From assembly GCA_903833215.1 (NCBI GenBank), contig CAILEM010000035.1:1-58333 (forward strand): a DNA stretch of 58,333 nt, written 5' to 3'. The translations under genes were made by a program, and so were the position numbers. Source of the DNA: an uncultured Armatimonadota bacterium. GTDB taxonomy: Bacteria; Armatimonadota; Fimbriimonadia; Fimbriimonadales; Fimbriimonadaceae. Positions within the stretch are counted from its first letter, which is position 1. Every line of letters starts with the position of its first letter. The notes under the pieces are model-generated. The model did no database searches and was not told the origin of the DNA. It saw nothing but the letters and a program-made list of their open reading frames with translations. Of this stretch, positions 16,034 to 24,533 are shown in pieces.

Positions 16034-17226
16034 ACGAAGTCATGATCATCGTCCGCAAAGAGCTTCGCGAAATGTTTCGCGACAAGCGGGTTCGTTTCAA
16101 TGCGTTCGTAATGCCCCTTTTCCTGATCCTGATGATGGTTCAGTTGTTTGGGTTTGTGATGAAAGCGGCCGTCGGTGGCACCAAGTCAACGGTGTATTTC
16201 GTCGACAGCACGGGTGGAGTTGGTGAGTCGCTCAACAAGTCAGCTATTTCGGGCGCGGTGACAAAAGGCGGGCTCGGCATCAAAACGGTGTCGTCCATAG
16301 ACGAGGGCATTAAACTTATTCAGCAAGAAAAGGCCAAGCTGGTACTCGCCCTGATGCCACCCACGACAGATGGGCAAGTTCGGGTCGAAGCCTACTATGA
16401 TCCGAAGCAACAGATGGGCAACCTCGCCCTATCTGGTGTTGAGCAAGCGCTCGCGAAGGCGAACAAAGAGGCTCTGGTCGAAACACTCAAGGAGAAATCC
16501 ATCCCAGAATCGGCTGCTGAGAGAATAAAGATCATTCCCAAGGAAGTAAAAGTCGGTCAAGCAGGAGCCGGGGCAATGATCGTGTCTCTATTGCCGTACA
16601 TGATCGTTCTGTTCGCGTTCAGCGGAGGCATGAGCATGGCCGCCGATTTGGTGTCCGGCGAAAAGGATAAGAACACCCTAGAGACACTCTTGATCACACC
16701 CGTCGAACGCACCCACATCGTTCTCGGGAAATTTCTTTCCTTGGCGGGAGTGTGTTTCCTTAGTAGTGTCTCCTGCCTTGCTGGCATGGCCCTCGCATCA
16801 GCGATCAAGCTACCCGGCAGTGAATTGATGTTCAAGGATGGTTTTGGAGTCACACCTATCGCCGCCCTAACGATCATCATCGTCTTGTTGCCGCTCGTGG
16901 CATTTTTCGCCAGTGTCCTCATCGCAATCAGCAGCTACGCAAAGAACCCGCGAGAAGCGCAAACCTATTTGGCAATCGTCAACTTTATCGTCATCATGCC
17001 TGCCGTGTTCAGCCAAGTTATCGGCTTGACCGATCTCGGTACAAAGCTGTGGATCAACTGTGTGCCGGTACTCAACACCGCGAACAATATCCGAGCCGCG
17101 CTGTTAGGCAAGACTGATTGGCTCGCCGTCGGAATTACCGTCGGAGTGAGCGCTCTCCTTGCTGCCATCGCGATAATTGTCGCTGTCAAACTTTTCAATC
17201 GCGAAGAGGTCCTCGTCCGGGTCTAA
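16030..17226 (+). CDS. ABC-2 type permease, NatB-like
   Basis: 398 residues. It starts with a cytoplasmic MNEVMIIVRKELREMFRDKR, typical of ABC-2 permeases, then one membrane span (about 22-45), a large extracytoplasmic domain to about residue 175, and five or six C-terminal spans. VSGEKDKNTLETLLITPVER, just after the second span, is the conserved coupling element of NatB-type permeases. It works with the ATPase encoded immediately upstream, to which it is coupled by an ATGA overlap. Confidence 0.88.
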   Translation: MNEVMIIVRKELREMFRDKRVRFNAFVMPLFLILMMVQLFGFVMKAAVGGTKSTVYFVDSTGGVGESLNKSAISGAVTKGGLGIKTVSSIDEGIKLIQQEKAKLVLALMPPTTDGQVRVEAYYDPKQQMGNLALSGVEQALAKANKEALVETLKEKSIPESAAERIKIIPKEVKVGQAGAGAMIVSLLPYMIVLFAFSGGMSMAADLVSGEKDKNTLETLLITPVERTHIVLGKFLSLAGVCFLSSVSCLAGMALASAIKLPGSELMFKDGFGVTPIAALTIIIVLLPLVAFFASVLIAISSYAKNPREAQTYLAIVNFIVIMPAVFSQVIGLTDLGTKLWINCVPVLNTANNIRAALLGKTDWLAVGITVGVSALLAAIAIIVAVKLFNREEVLVRV

Positions 17227-17236
17227 TCTCGGATAG

Positions 17237-18058
17237 ATGCCAATTCGTCTTCTTGCTGTCGACCTTGATGGGACGCTGCTCACCTCCGAGCGCGTCCCCC
17301 ACCCCGAAAACGTCCTCGCGCTTCGCCGAGCCCATGAAGCTGGCATCTTGGTTGTTCCCGCCAGCGGGCGCATCGCCGCCAGCATCGCTCAGTTCTCAAA
17401 GGAGTTGGGACTTTCACCCGCGATGATTTGCAGCAACGGCTCCCACGTCCAGGACCCTGATGGGAATGAGCTCTTGCACATCGGGCTATCAAAAGAAGCG
17501 GTTGAGATCACCCTCAAGTACACCGAAGCGGTCGGCGTCCACACGAGTGCCTATACACGCAACGAACTCTTCTTCCTTACCGATTCCCCCTGGGGTGAGG
17601 TCTATCGCCAACGCGTCCGTTCCGTCATGCCGAAAAGCGCCACAGCCGACGAGGTCCGCCAGATGAACCTCCTCAAGCTCATCCTTATCGACCATCCGTC
17701 TGCCATCAAAGGCCACCACGACGCCCTCGCGGATCTCCTATCATCTCGCCTCGGCGCCCTCACCGAATCAGAACCCGAATACCTCGAAGTCCTCTCCCCC
17801 GAAGCAAGTAAGGGCCTCGGCTTAAAAGTGCTGAGTGAATCCCTCGGCATCGCCCAATCCGAAACCGCCGCAATCGGCGACTACCTCAACGACCTAGAAA
17901 TGGTCCAATGGGCCGGCATCGGCGCCGCCATGGCCAACGCAGAACCCGAAGTCAAAGCCGTCGCCCAGCTCGAAGTAACCACCAACAACAACGCCGGAGT
18001 AGCCGAGTTCATCGATTATCTGATCGAGCGGAACAGGAGAGAGTTGGAGCCTAAGTAG
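17237..18058 (+). CDS. Cof-type HAD-superfamily phosphatase
   Basis: 273 residues. HAD motif I DLDGTLLTSERVPHPENVLAL at the start, motif II SGR (VVPASGRIAASI), a C2B cap in the middle, a Lys in ASKGLGLKVLSESLG (motif III) and GDYLNDLEMVQWAGIGAAMANA (motif IV, metal-binding Asp pair). This order and cap type are those of Cof/YidA-like sugar-phosphate phosphatases. Starts 10 bases after the NatB-like gene and may be co-transcribed. Substrate unknown. Confidence 0.88.
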   Translation: MPIRLLAVDLDGTLLTSERVPHPENVLALRRAHEAGILVVPASGRIAASIAQFSKELGLSPAMICSNGSHVQDPDGNELLHIGLSKEAVEITLKYTEAVGVHTSAYTRNELFFLTDSPWGEVYRQRVRSVMPKSATADEVRQMNLLKLILIDHPSAIKGHHDALADLLSSRLGALTESEPEYLEVLSPEASKGLGLKVLSESLGIAQSETAAIGDYLNDLEMVQWAGIGAAMANAEPEVKAVAQLEVTTNNNAGVAEFIDYLIERNRRELEPK

Positions 18059-18109
18059 GTCAGAAGTCACCAACGCCGTGCCGTCCGCTGTCGATCACAC
18101 CGCAATCGC

Positions 18110-18136
18110 CTCCGGTTTGCCAAAGGCAAACCGGAG
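18110..18136. terminator. 12-bp hairpin between convergent genes
   Basis: CTCCGGTTTGCC (18110-18121), AAA loop, exact complement (18125-18136), between the HAD phosphatase and coaX stops. Neither side has a clear T-run, so terminator function is plausible but not certain. Confidence 0.5.
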
Positions 18137-18154
18137 TGAGCGCAAACATTACGC

Positions 18155-18922
18155 TTAGGCGCTCGACAACCGCTCGGTGGCGATCACCAAACCATCCATC
18201 GTCAAGGTCGGCTCGTACGACTCGATCGATTTGCACAAACCGACAAAGAGATTCCCTAAACCACCCGTCGCCAAAATCGTCGCATTGCCACCCAACTCGG
18301 TATTGATCTTGTCGGCGAGGGCGTCAATCGCTCCGGCGTAGCCGAGCATGATGCCGGACTGCAGGGACTGAACGGTGTTCCGGCCAATCGCGTGCTCAGG
18401 TGCCACATATTCGACCCGAGGCAGCTTAGCTGCCTTGTCGAAGAGAGCTTGGCTGGATAGAGTTACGCCCGGCAAGATTGCGCCACCCACATAGCTTCCA
18501 TCAGAATCTATCGAATCAAACGTCGTCGCTGTTCCGAAGTCGACGACGATGATTGGCGGAGTGAACCTAGCAAGCGCCCCAAGTGCATTGGCAATTCGGT
18601 CGGCACCGACGGCATGGGGCGGATCGTACTCCACCTTCAAACCAACTTGTGCCCCAGTCTTCAAAAAGTGGACCGGCACTTTCAGCCAACGTTCACCGAC
18701 TTTCTTCCAGGCGACATCGAGGGCCGGCACAACCGATCCACAGATCGCCGCATCAACCGCCCAGGGGATGCCGCTGAGGTCGAACATGCTCCGAAGCCAA
18801 GATACGATCTCATCTTCGGTGACGTGATTCTGCGTGCTGCGACGCCAGATCGCAAGCCACTTGCCCTCCGACCAAACGCCGCAAACGGTGTGGGTATTCC
18901 CTACATCAATCGCCAAGAGCAT
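18155..18922 (-). CDS. coaX: Type III pantothenate kinase
   Basis: 255 residues. Motifs of the CoaX class: LLAIDVGNTHTVCGVW (phosphate-binding, N-terminal), PHAVGADRIANALGAL, PIIVVDFGTATTFDSID, YVGGAILPGV and ILATGGLGNLF. It makes 4-phosphopantothenate, the first step to coenzyme A, and unlike CoaA uses no P-loop. It starts within the last 17 bases of glmM, so the grpE-glmM-coaX order forms one minus-strand operon. Confidence 0.93.
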   Translation of the reverse strand: MLLAIDVGNTHTVCGVWSEGKWLAIWRRSTQNHVTEDEIVSWLRSMFDLSGIPWAVDAAICGSVVPALDVAWKKVGERWLKVPVHFLKTGAQVGLKVEYDPPHAVGADRIANALGALARFTPPIIVVDFGTATTFDSIDSDGSYVGGAILPGVTLSSQALFDKAAKLPRVEYVAPEHAIGRNTVQSLQSGIMLGYAGAIDALADKINTELGGNATILATGGLGNLFVGLCKSIESYEPTLTMDGLVIATERLSSA

Positions 18923-20279
18923 AAGTTAGGTCCACTCTGCCATGCACAAGGCCGCCAAGTTCTCGCTCCATAGCACTAACGATGCGGTCAGCGATTCGAT
19001 CGCGAAGCGCATATTCGTCAGCCTCAACCATCACGCGAATGACGGGTTGGGTGCCGCTCGGCCGAACGACGATTCGACCGTGGCCCACGATCTCCGTTTC
19101 GCCTTGCTCCAACTCAGCGGCAATCTTCTCTTTCCATCCTGCCGTCGACTCCACGCCAACATTGATCATGATCTGTGGCCATGGCTCGTAATCGTCGTAG
19201 AACGCTGAAGCCTTTCGGCCTTCACGCTTGAGGACGCGAAGGAGTTCAAGCATCGTCATTAAGCCGTCGCCTGTTGGTCCGCGTCTCGGGAAAATGATGT
19301 GGCCACTCTGCTCGCCGCCAACTAGCGCCCCGGTTCGGGCAATCGCTTGAGCAACGTACTTGTCACCAACAGGAGTTCGTTCGAGTGTGATACCGCGGGC
19401 TTCCATATAAGCGGCAAATCCGCCGTTGCTCATCACCGTACCAATCACGATCGGGGGAACAAGTTCACCTGACTGCTGGTAGTGAGCAGCCCAGATGCCA
19501 ATGGTTCGGTCACCGTTAATGAGCCTTCCCTGCTCATCACTAAACACGGCTCGGTCTGCATCGCCATCAAAGGCGACGCCGACGTCCGCGCCGACTTCCT
19601 TCGTCAGTTCTTGAATCAACTCCGGCTTAGTCGCTCCACCTTCCGCGTTGATGTTCATGCCGTCAGGGTCCGCACCCACAAGCACAACCTCGGCACCCAA
19701 CAGTTCAAGTGCCCTGGGCCCAAGTACGTAACCAGCCCCGTGCGCCGCGTCGACGGCGACTTTCATCCCATCAAGCCGCTCGGGCACCACGCTCACCAAG
19801 AGCTCAAGGTAAGCATCGAGCGCGGCGAGATCGGTCGTAACAACGCCAACTCCAGCACCCACTGGCCCCGGCTCGGATGCCTCCATGAGCGCCTCAATCC
19901 TCTCCTCAACTTCGTCCGTCAGCTTACAGCCATCATGGCCCACGAATTTGATTCCGTTATCCGGGGCTGGGTTATGGCTCGCGGAAATAATCGCTCCCAT
20001 CCCAAAGTCTCCGGTACGGGCAACGAATGCGATCGCGGGAGTCGGAGCTACCGCGAGAAGGACGACGTCGATGCCAACCGAACACAAGCCCGCAGCCAAG
20101 GCCGAGCAAAGCATCGTGCCAGATCGGCGAGTATCCATCCCTATCACAACGCGTCGAACTTGATCCGTCTCAATCAGCCAGCGACCAGCCGCTTGCCCCA
20201 AAGACAGGGCTAGTTCAGACGTCAGCTTCTTGTTCGCAACGCCGCGAACGCCGTCGGTGCCGAAGTACTTGCGGCTCAT
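18906..20279 (-). CDS. glmM: Phosphoglucosamine mutase
   Basis: 457 residues. It begins MSRKYFGTDGVRGVAN and carries the phosphoserine motif AIISASHNPAPDNGIK, the metal loop VAFDGDADRAVF, the sugar-binding loop LVGGEQSGHII and the phosphate-binding end GRIVVRPSGTQPVIRVMVEA. Converts glucosamine-6-phosphate to glucosamine-1-phosphate for peptidoglycan and lipopolysaccharide precursors. Overlaps grpE upstream by 4 bases and coaX downstream by 17 bases. Confidence 0.95.
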   Translation of the reverse strand: MSRKYFGTDGVRGVANKKLTSELALSLGQAAGRWLIETDQVRRVVIGMDTRRSGTMLCSALAAGLCSVGIDVVLLAVAPTPAIAFVARTGDFGMGAIISASHNPAPDNGIKFVGHDGCKLTDEVEERIEALMEASEPGPVGAGVGVVTTDLAALDAYLELLVSVVPERLDGMKVAVDAAHGAGYVLGPRALELLGAEVVLVGADPDGMNINAEGGATKPELIQELTKEVGADVGVAFDGDADRAVFSDEQGRLINGDRTIGIWAAHYQQSGELVPPIVIGTVMSNGGFAAYMEARGITLERTPVGDKYVAQAIARTGALVGGEQSGHIIFPRRGPTGDGLMTMLELLRVLKREGRKASAFYDDYEPWPQIMINVGVESTAGWKEKIAAELEQGETEIVGHGRIVVRPSGTQPVIRVMVEADEYALRDRIADRIVSAMERELGGLVHGRVDLTYALGD

Positions 20280-20869
20280 GCGTTCTTTGCGACCTTCACT
20301 CGGGCAGGTCGAATCACCTTCTCACCCATCTTGTATCCTGGTTCGATTTCGAGAGTGACAGTGTCTTCCGGGTGCTCCGTGCTCACTTCCGTTCCGAGCG
20401 CCTCATGAAGCTCAGGATCGAAGGGCTCACCCACCGACTGAATGCGCTTTACGTTCTGGGTCTCAAGTGCCGACCGGAGTTGTCGCTCGACAGCCTTGAT
20501 TCCGCCGAGAAGGGACTCCACCGTCGCACCAGCATCGATGTGAGCAATGGTCCTCTCGAAGTTATCAAGCACGGGCAAAAGCTCCGTCACAAACTGTTCG
20601 GTCGCGGTTTGACGTAACGCAAGAATCTCTTGCTGATTTCGCTTGCGATAATTTTGGAAGTCGCGTTGGTAGTTCTGAAGATCCGCTAACGTGCGCAACA
20701 CCTGTTCCTTCGCCTCATCGCGCTCAGATGTCAGTTGCTGGATCTCTAAATACAGCGCCTCCAAATCATCTGCGACGACATCTCCGAGCTGCTCTTCAAC
20801 AGTTTCGGGAGCCGTCTGATCTTCAATCTTGGGTTCGTGTTCTTTGTGGTCTTTCTTATGGCTAGACAA
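20276..20869 (-). CDS. grpE: GrpE nucleotide exchange factor for DnaK
   Basis: 197 residues. A charged, disordered N-terminus (His/Glu/Lys-rich), a long coiled coil (ALYLEIQQLTSERDEAKEQ through LQNYQRDFQNYRKRNQQEI), then LLPVLDNFERTIAH and the beta-wing region with PFDPELHEALG and GYKMGEKVIRPARVKVA, all diagnostic. Promotes ADP release from DnaK. dnaK and dnaJ are not adjacent; instead the gene leads a glmM-coaX operon, overlapping glmM by ATGA. Confidence 0.95.
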   Translation of the reverse strand: MSSHKKDHKEHEPKIEDQTAPETVEEQLGDVVADDLEALYLEIQQLTSERDEAKEQVLRTLADLQNYQRDFQNYRKRNQQEILALRQTATEQFVTELLPVLDNFERTIAHIDAGATVESLLGGIKAVERQLRSALETQNVKRIQSVGEPFDPELHEALGTEVSTEHPEDTVTLEIEPGYKMGEKVIRPARVKVAKNA

Positions 20870-20986
20870 TGCAGGTGTCTCCTAGTCTTAGGCTAGATGT
20901 TACCTTTTGAGCCACTCAAGCCCGAATGATTCGGCCTTTACGATGCGTCACAGATGGGTAGGACAAAAGACCGCTTCGGGCACGAT

Positions 20987-21014
20987 TTCAATTCACAGCA
21001 ACAGGGCTTATACT
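20987..21014 (+). promoter_or_regulatory. Candidate sigma-70 promoter of the GspE/PilB gene
   Basis: TTCAAT at 20987-20992 and TATACT at 21009-21014 are separated by 16 bases. Transcription would start near 21021, about 70 bases before the chosen ATG. Moderate match only. Confidence 0.4.
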
Positions 21015-21091
21015 GTGGTTCAAATCCAAACTCTGGAATAAGAGGATTCAGGCGCCCCAAAGGTCCGGATTCCGTTAACGAAAAACATACC

Positions 21092-22360
21092 ATGGCACTT
21101 CTTGATCAGTCGCAAACAAACTACGGGGCCGCAAAGCGTTTCCGCCTCGTCCTTCGCGAACAGGGCTCCATCCGAGAGATGGGCGGTGAAGACATGTCGA
21201 TCGCGGTCGGTATCACCGACAGCATCTTCATGAACGCGCTAGACACGGGCACGTCGGACATCCACTTGCAGCCTGAGCGTGATCAGCTGAAGATTCGTTA
21301 CCGACAAGACGGCGTCCTCCACGACACGGGGCAGCTACCGAGCGAGCAAGCACAAAACGTTCTTGCCCGTTTGAAACTGGCTTCCGGCATGCGAATCGAC
21401 GAAAACCGCGAGCCTCAAGACGGTCGTATCGACATGGAATACCTCGGACGCCGACTCAGCGCTCGTGCTTCCTGTATCCCATGCCTTAACGGTGAGAAGT
21501 TCGTTATGCGTCTTCTCGACCCGAACGCCATGAAGGTCGATCTCTCCAAGCTCGGAATGCCCGAGGATGTATTGCGCAAATGGCAGAAGGCGGTTCAGAT
21601 TCCTTACGGTCTGATCCTGGTCACTGGCCCTACGGGATCTGGAAAGACCTCAACCCTTTACGCTTCTCTTCATACCCTCGACTCGAGAACGCGAAACATC
21701 GTTACTGTCGAAGACCCAATCGAATACGAATACGACCGAAACATCGCTCAGGTGCAGGTCACGGAGCGAATGACCTTCCCTAAGGTAATGCGTACATTCC
21801 TTCGACAAGACCCTGACGTCATGATGGTTGGAGAAATGCGCGACCCAGAGTCGCTCGCCATCGGTATCCAAGCTGGACTTACTGGCCACTTGGTCATGAG
21901 CACGCTCCACACCAACAACGCAATCGAAACCATCGGCCGTATGGTGGACATGAACGCAGAGCCGTACCTGATCTCCGGCGTTTTGGTCGCGATCCTTGCC
22001 CAGCGTCTTGTGCGTCTGAACTGTCCGAAGTGCCGCCAGCCTTACAAGCCTACGGAAGACGAAGTCAGATCGCTTGACTTAACTGACGAGGATCTCGAGA
22101 AGGGTCGTTTCGCAAAAGGCGTCGGATGCGGCGACTGCCGCGGAACCGGTTACAAGGGTCGAATCGGCGTTTTCGAACTCGTCTTGGGGACCCCAGAATT
22201 TCGAGTTGCGGTTGCTAAAGCGTCCGACTACCTCGGAATGGTTGAAGCTGCCAAGCGACAGGGATACCGGACGATGTTGGAAGACGGAAAAGCCAAGGCA
22301 CTCGCTGGCTGGACCACTCCCGACGAAATCATCAAAGCCGTCTACACGCAGGCAATGTAG
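21092..22360 (+). CDS. GspE/PilB-family assembly ATPase
   Basis: 422 residues from ATG 21092; a longer in-frame extension lies over the candidate promoter and looks non-coding. Domains: N2-like region with SDIHLQPERDQLKIRYRQDG, Walker A GPTGSGKTSTLY, Asp box (IVTVEDPIEYEY), Walker B and His box (DPDVMMVGEMRDPESLAIG, TGHLVMSTLHTNNA), and a tetracysteine zinc loop (NCPKCRQPY ... GCGDCRGTGYKGRIGVFEL), which is found in GspE/PilB but not PilT. At 422 residues it lacks the usual N1 (T2SSE_N) domain. It probably drives type IV pilus or type II secretion assembly, and could serve the orphan pseudopilins seen in this window. Confidence 0.85.
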   Translation: MALLDQSQTNYGAAKRFRLVLREQGSIREMGGEDMSIAVGITDSIFMNALDTGTSDIHLQPERDQLKIRYRQDGVLHDTGQLPSEQAQNVLARLKLASGMRIDENREPQDGRIDMEYLGRRLSARASCIPCLNGEKFVMRLLDPNAMKVDLSKLGMPEDVLRKWQKAVQIPYGLILVTGPTGSGKTSTLYASLHTLDSRTRNIVTVEDPIEYEYDRNIAQVQVTERMTFPKVMRTFLRQDPDVMMVGEMRDPESLAIGIQAGLTGHLVMSTLHTNNAIETIGRMVDMNAEPYLISGVLVAILAQRLVRLNCPKCRQPYKPTEDEVRSLDLTDEDLEKGRFAKGVGCGDCRGTGYKGRIGVFELVLGTPEFRVAVAKASDYLGMVEAAKRQGYRTMLEDGKAKALAGWTTPDEIIKAVYTQAM

Positions 22361-22399
22361 GACAAACACCGAACCCATCGCACCGGTATTCTGGGCGGC

Positions 22400-23833
22400 A
22401 TGCACGCCGAAATGCTGATCGATGGGTTCTTTGTTGGTGGCCCTTGCGACCAATCCGTTGGAAAGCAAGTCATCCGGGCCCCGTTTACAGGCAAGATCGT
22501 CGGAACCGCAGCAGAGGGTGGTTGGAGCGAGTTGAAAGCATGCCTCGACGCTGCCGACGAAGCATTCGGAGACTGGCGGCGTAGCTCGCGGTCGGTAAGG
22601 CAAGACTTGCTTCGGAATGTCGCCAAAATTGTCCGCGAGCGATCCGAAGAACTCAGTGAACTGCTAGCTCTCGAAGTGGGCAAACCCATCACCGCGAGTC
22701 GCGGCGAAGTCGCCCGCCTTGCCCTGACATTTGATCTCGCTGCCGATCAAGTCGCGAAATTTGGCGTCAAGTCCATTTCCCTCGACCAAGATCCTCGGGG
22801 AGAGGGTTATCAAGGATCTGTACTTAGATTTCCCTTGGGCGTGATCTTCTGCATCGTTCCCTATAACTGGCCCTACAACCTGACCGCCCATAAGATCGCC
22901 CCCGCGTTAGCAGCGGGAAATACAGTGATCGTTAAACCTTCTCCACTTGCTCCACTATCAACGCTGGCTTTGATCCGGATCCTCCATGAAGCGGGATGTC
23001 CTCCTGGCGTCGTCAATGCATGGAACGGTCATTCCTCTCTCGCCCAAAAAGCTCTGGCCGATCCAAGAGTCAAGATGCTCAGTTTCACAGGGTCCGCTAC
23101 TGTAGGATGGAAACTGAAGGAGTTGCTTCCTGATCGAAAAGTAACTCTTGAACTTGGGGGAGACGCATCCGCCATCATCTGTCGCGACGCAGACCTGGAT
23201 TGGGCAACCAAAAGAGTTGTGGCGGGAGCATTTAGCTATGCCGGACAGATTTGCATCTCGATCCAGCACGTCCTGATTGATAGCGCGATTTACGAGCAGG
23301 CAAAATCGATGCTGGTCGCCCAAACCAGAGAATGTCCGACCGGCGATCCGATGCTCGCGTCAACCGTCTGCGGACCCATGATTTCCTCGGAAGCTGCCGA
23401 CCGTGTGATGGCTGCAATCGAAGAAGCCGTGGAAATGGGAGCAAAACTTCTCGCAGGCGGAGGTCGCCACGGCAATGTTATTCAGCCAACTCTGCTCGAA
23501 AATGTTTCCGCCGAGGTCGCACTCGGTCGCGAGGAAGCATTCGGTCCAGTGCTAACGATTTCTTCATTCGAAACCACCGACGAGGCTGTTAAGCAAGTCA
23601 ACGCCTCCCAATACGGAATCCACACAGGCGTGTTCACATCTGATTTCCGTCTTGCCGAATCAATGTTCCGTGACCTAGAGGTCGGGGGAGTTGTAATCAA
23701 CGACTTCCCCACACTCCGCTTCGACAACATGCCTTACGGTGGAGTCAAGCGAAGTGGCTTCGGTAGAGAGGGGGTTCGCTACGCGATGGAAGAAATGAGC
23801 GAACTCAAGTCTCTCGTTATCCGGCAATTATAA
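22400..23833 (+). CDS. NAD(P)-dependent aldehyde dehydrogenase
   Basis: 477 residues; ATG 22412 (MLIDGFF) is an equally plausible start. ALDH motifs are complete: IVPYNWPYNLTAHKIAPALA (Asn of the oxyanion hole), AAGNTVIVKPSPLAPLS, FTGSATVGWKL, VTLELGGDASAI (general-base Glu) and SYAGQICISIQHV (nucleophilic Cys). The GQICIS form is shared with lactaldehyde and GapN-like members, so the substrate is probably a small hydroxy- or phospho-aldehyde; exact activity not assignable. Converges on the carbonic anhydrase gene with 3 bases between. Confidence 0.88.
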   Translation: MHAEMLIDGFFVGGPCDQSVGKQVIRAPFTGKIVGTAAEGGWSELKACLDAADEAFGDWRRSSRSVRQDLLRNVAKIVRERSEELSELLALEVGKPITASRGEVARLALTFDLAADQVAKFGVKSISLDQDPRGEGYQGSVLRFPLGVIFCIVPYNWPYNLTAHKIAPALAAGNTVIVKPSPLAPLSTLALIRILHEAGCPPGVVNAWNGHSSLAQKALADPRVKMLSFTGSATVGWKLKELLPDRKVTLELGGDASAIICRDADLDWATKRVVAGAFSYAGQICISIQHVLIDSAIYEQAKSMLVAQTRECPTGDPMLASTVCGPMISSEAADRVMAAIEEAVEMGAKLLAGGGRHGNVIQPTLLENVSAEVALGREEAFGPVLTISSFETTDEAVKQVNASQYGIHTGVFTSDFRLAESMFRDLEVGGVVINDFPTLRFDNMPYGGVKRSGFGREGVRYAMEEMSELKSLVIRQL

Positions 23834-23836
23834 GGA

Positions 23837-24451
23837 CTAGAACCGTCCGTACACATCGAGGCTGGGTTCGAGAGTGTAGACAAGCCCGGTTTCCATCTCA
23901 TAAACCGCTCCAACAATCGATGTGGTTCCTTCAAGCAAGGAACCTCTCAATGCATAGGAATCACGCGCGAGGTGCTCAACCGTTTGCTGGACGTTCTGCT
24001 CGACGGCCTCAAGGTACAAATCGTCGGGGCGTCTTGCCTTTGCCCGATAGACTGCGCTCAAGACGCTAAAGCGATGGAGACCACCCGCGCCGCCTTTATC
24101 ACCATCCAAGAGTTGACCTATAGCGAGACAGCCGGTGTGGCCCATCACCATTACGAGCGGAACGTGAAATTCGTTGACCGCAATATCTAACATCCACTTC
24201 GCGCTATCACTGGCGACATTCCCTGGAACTCGGCTCGCAAAAATCGAGCCAAGTGGCTGGTCGAAAATCAATTCGGGCGAAACGCGACTGTCAGCACACG
24301 CAATAATCGCGGCGCGTGGTGCTTGATTGCGCGAAATGGCGAGAAGGTCCTGAGGAGAGTAACTGTAAGTCTGCGGCTGGCCTTCACGAAATCTACGGTT
24401 ACCTTCCAGCAGATCATCTAGGACTTCCTGTGCTTGGGCGGTAAGGGTCAT
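23837..24451 (-). CDS. Beta-class carbonic anhydrase
   Basis: 204 residues. Zinc ligands and the dyad are clear: AIIACADSRVSPELIFDQPLG (Cys and the Asp-Arg dyad) and VMGHTGCLAIG (His and Cys). ASRVPGNVAS and the C-terminal GAVYEMETGLV strand are typical. Interconverts CO2 and bicarbonate in the cytoplasm, supplying bicarbonate to carboxylases. Monocistronic by position. Confidence 0.93.
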   Translation of the reverse strand: MTLTAQAQEVLDDLLEGNRRFREGQPQTYSYSPQDLLAISRNQAPRAAIIACADSRVSPELIFDQPLGSIFASRVPGNVASDSAKWMLDIAVNEFHVPLVMVMGHTGCLAIGQLLDGDKGGAGGLHRFSVLSAVYRAKARRPDDLYLEAVEQNVQQTVEHLARDSYALRGSLLEGTTSIVGAVYEMETGLVYTLEPSLDVYGRF

Positions 24452-24533
24452 GTTCCCATTAAGATACCGGTATCCCGCCCAACCGCTGTGTTCCTATCTG
24501 ATGACGATTGCTCCTGTTGACTGAGACGAGCTG

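Noticed and set aside
19482-20213. Long plus-strand open frame antisense to glmM
   Set aside because: It is the shadow of a clear glmM gene; its composition (His/Arg-rich, no domain) is not protein-like.
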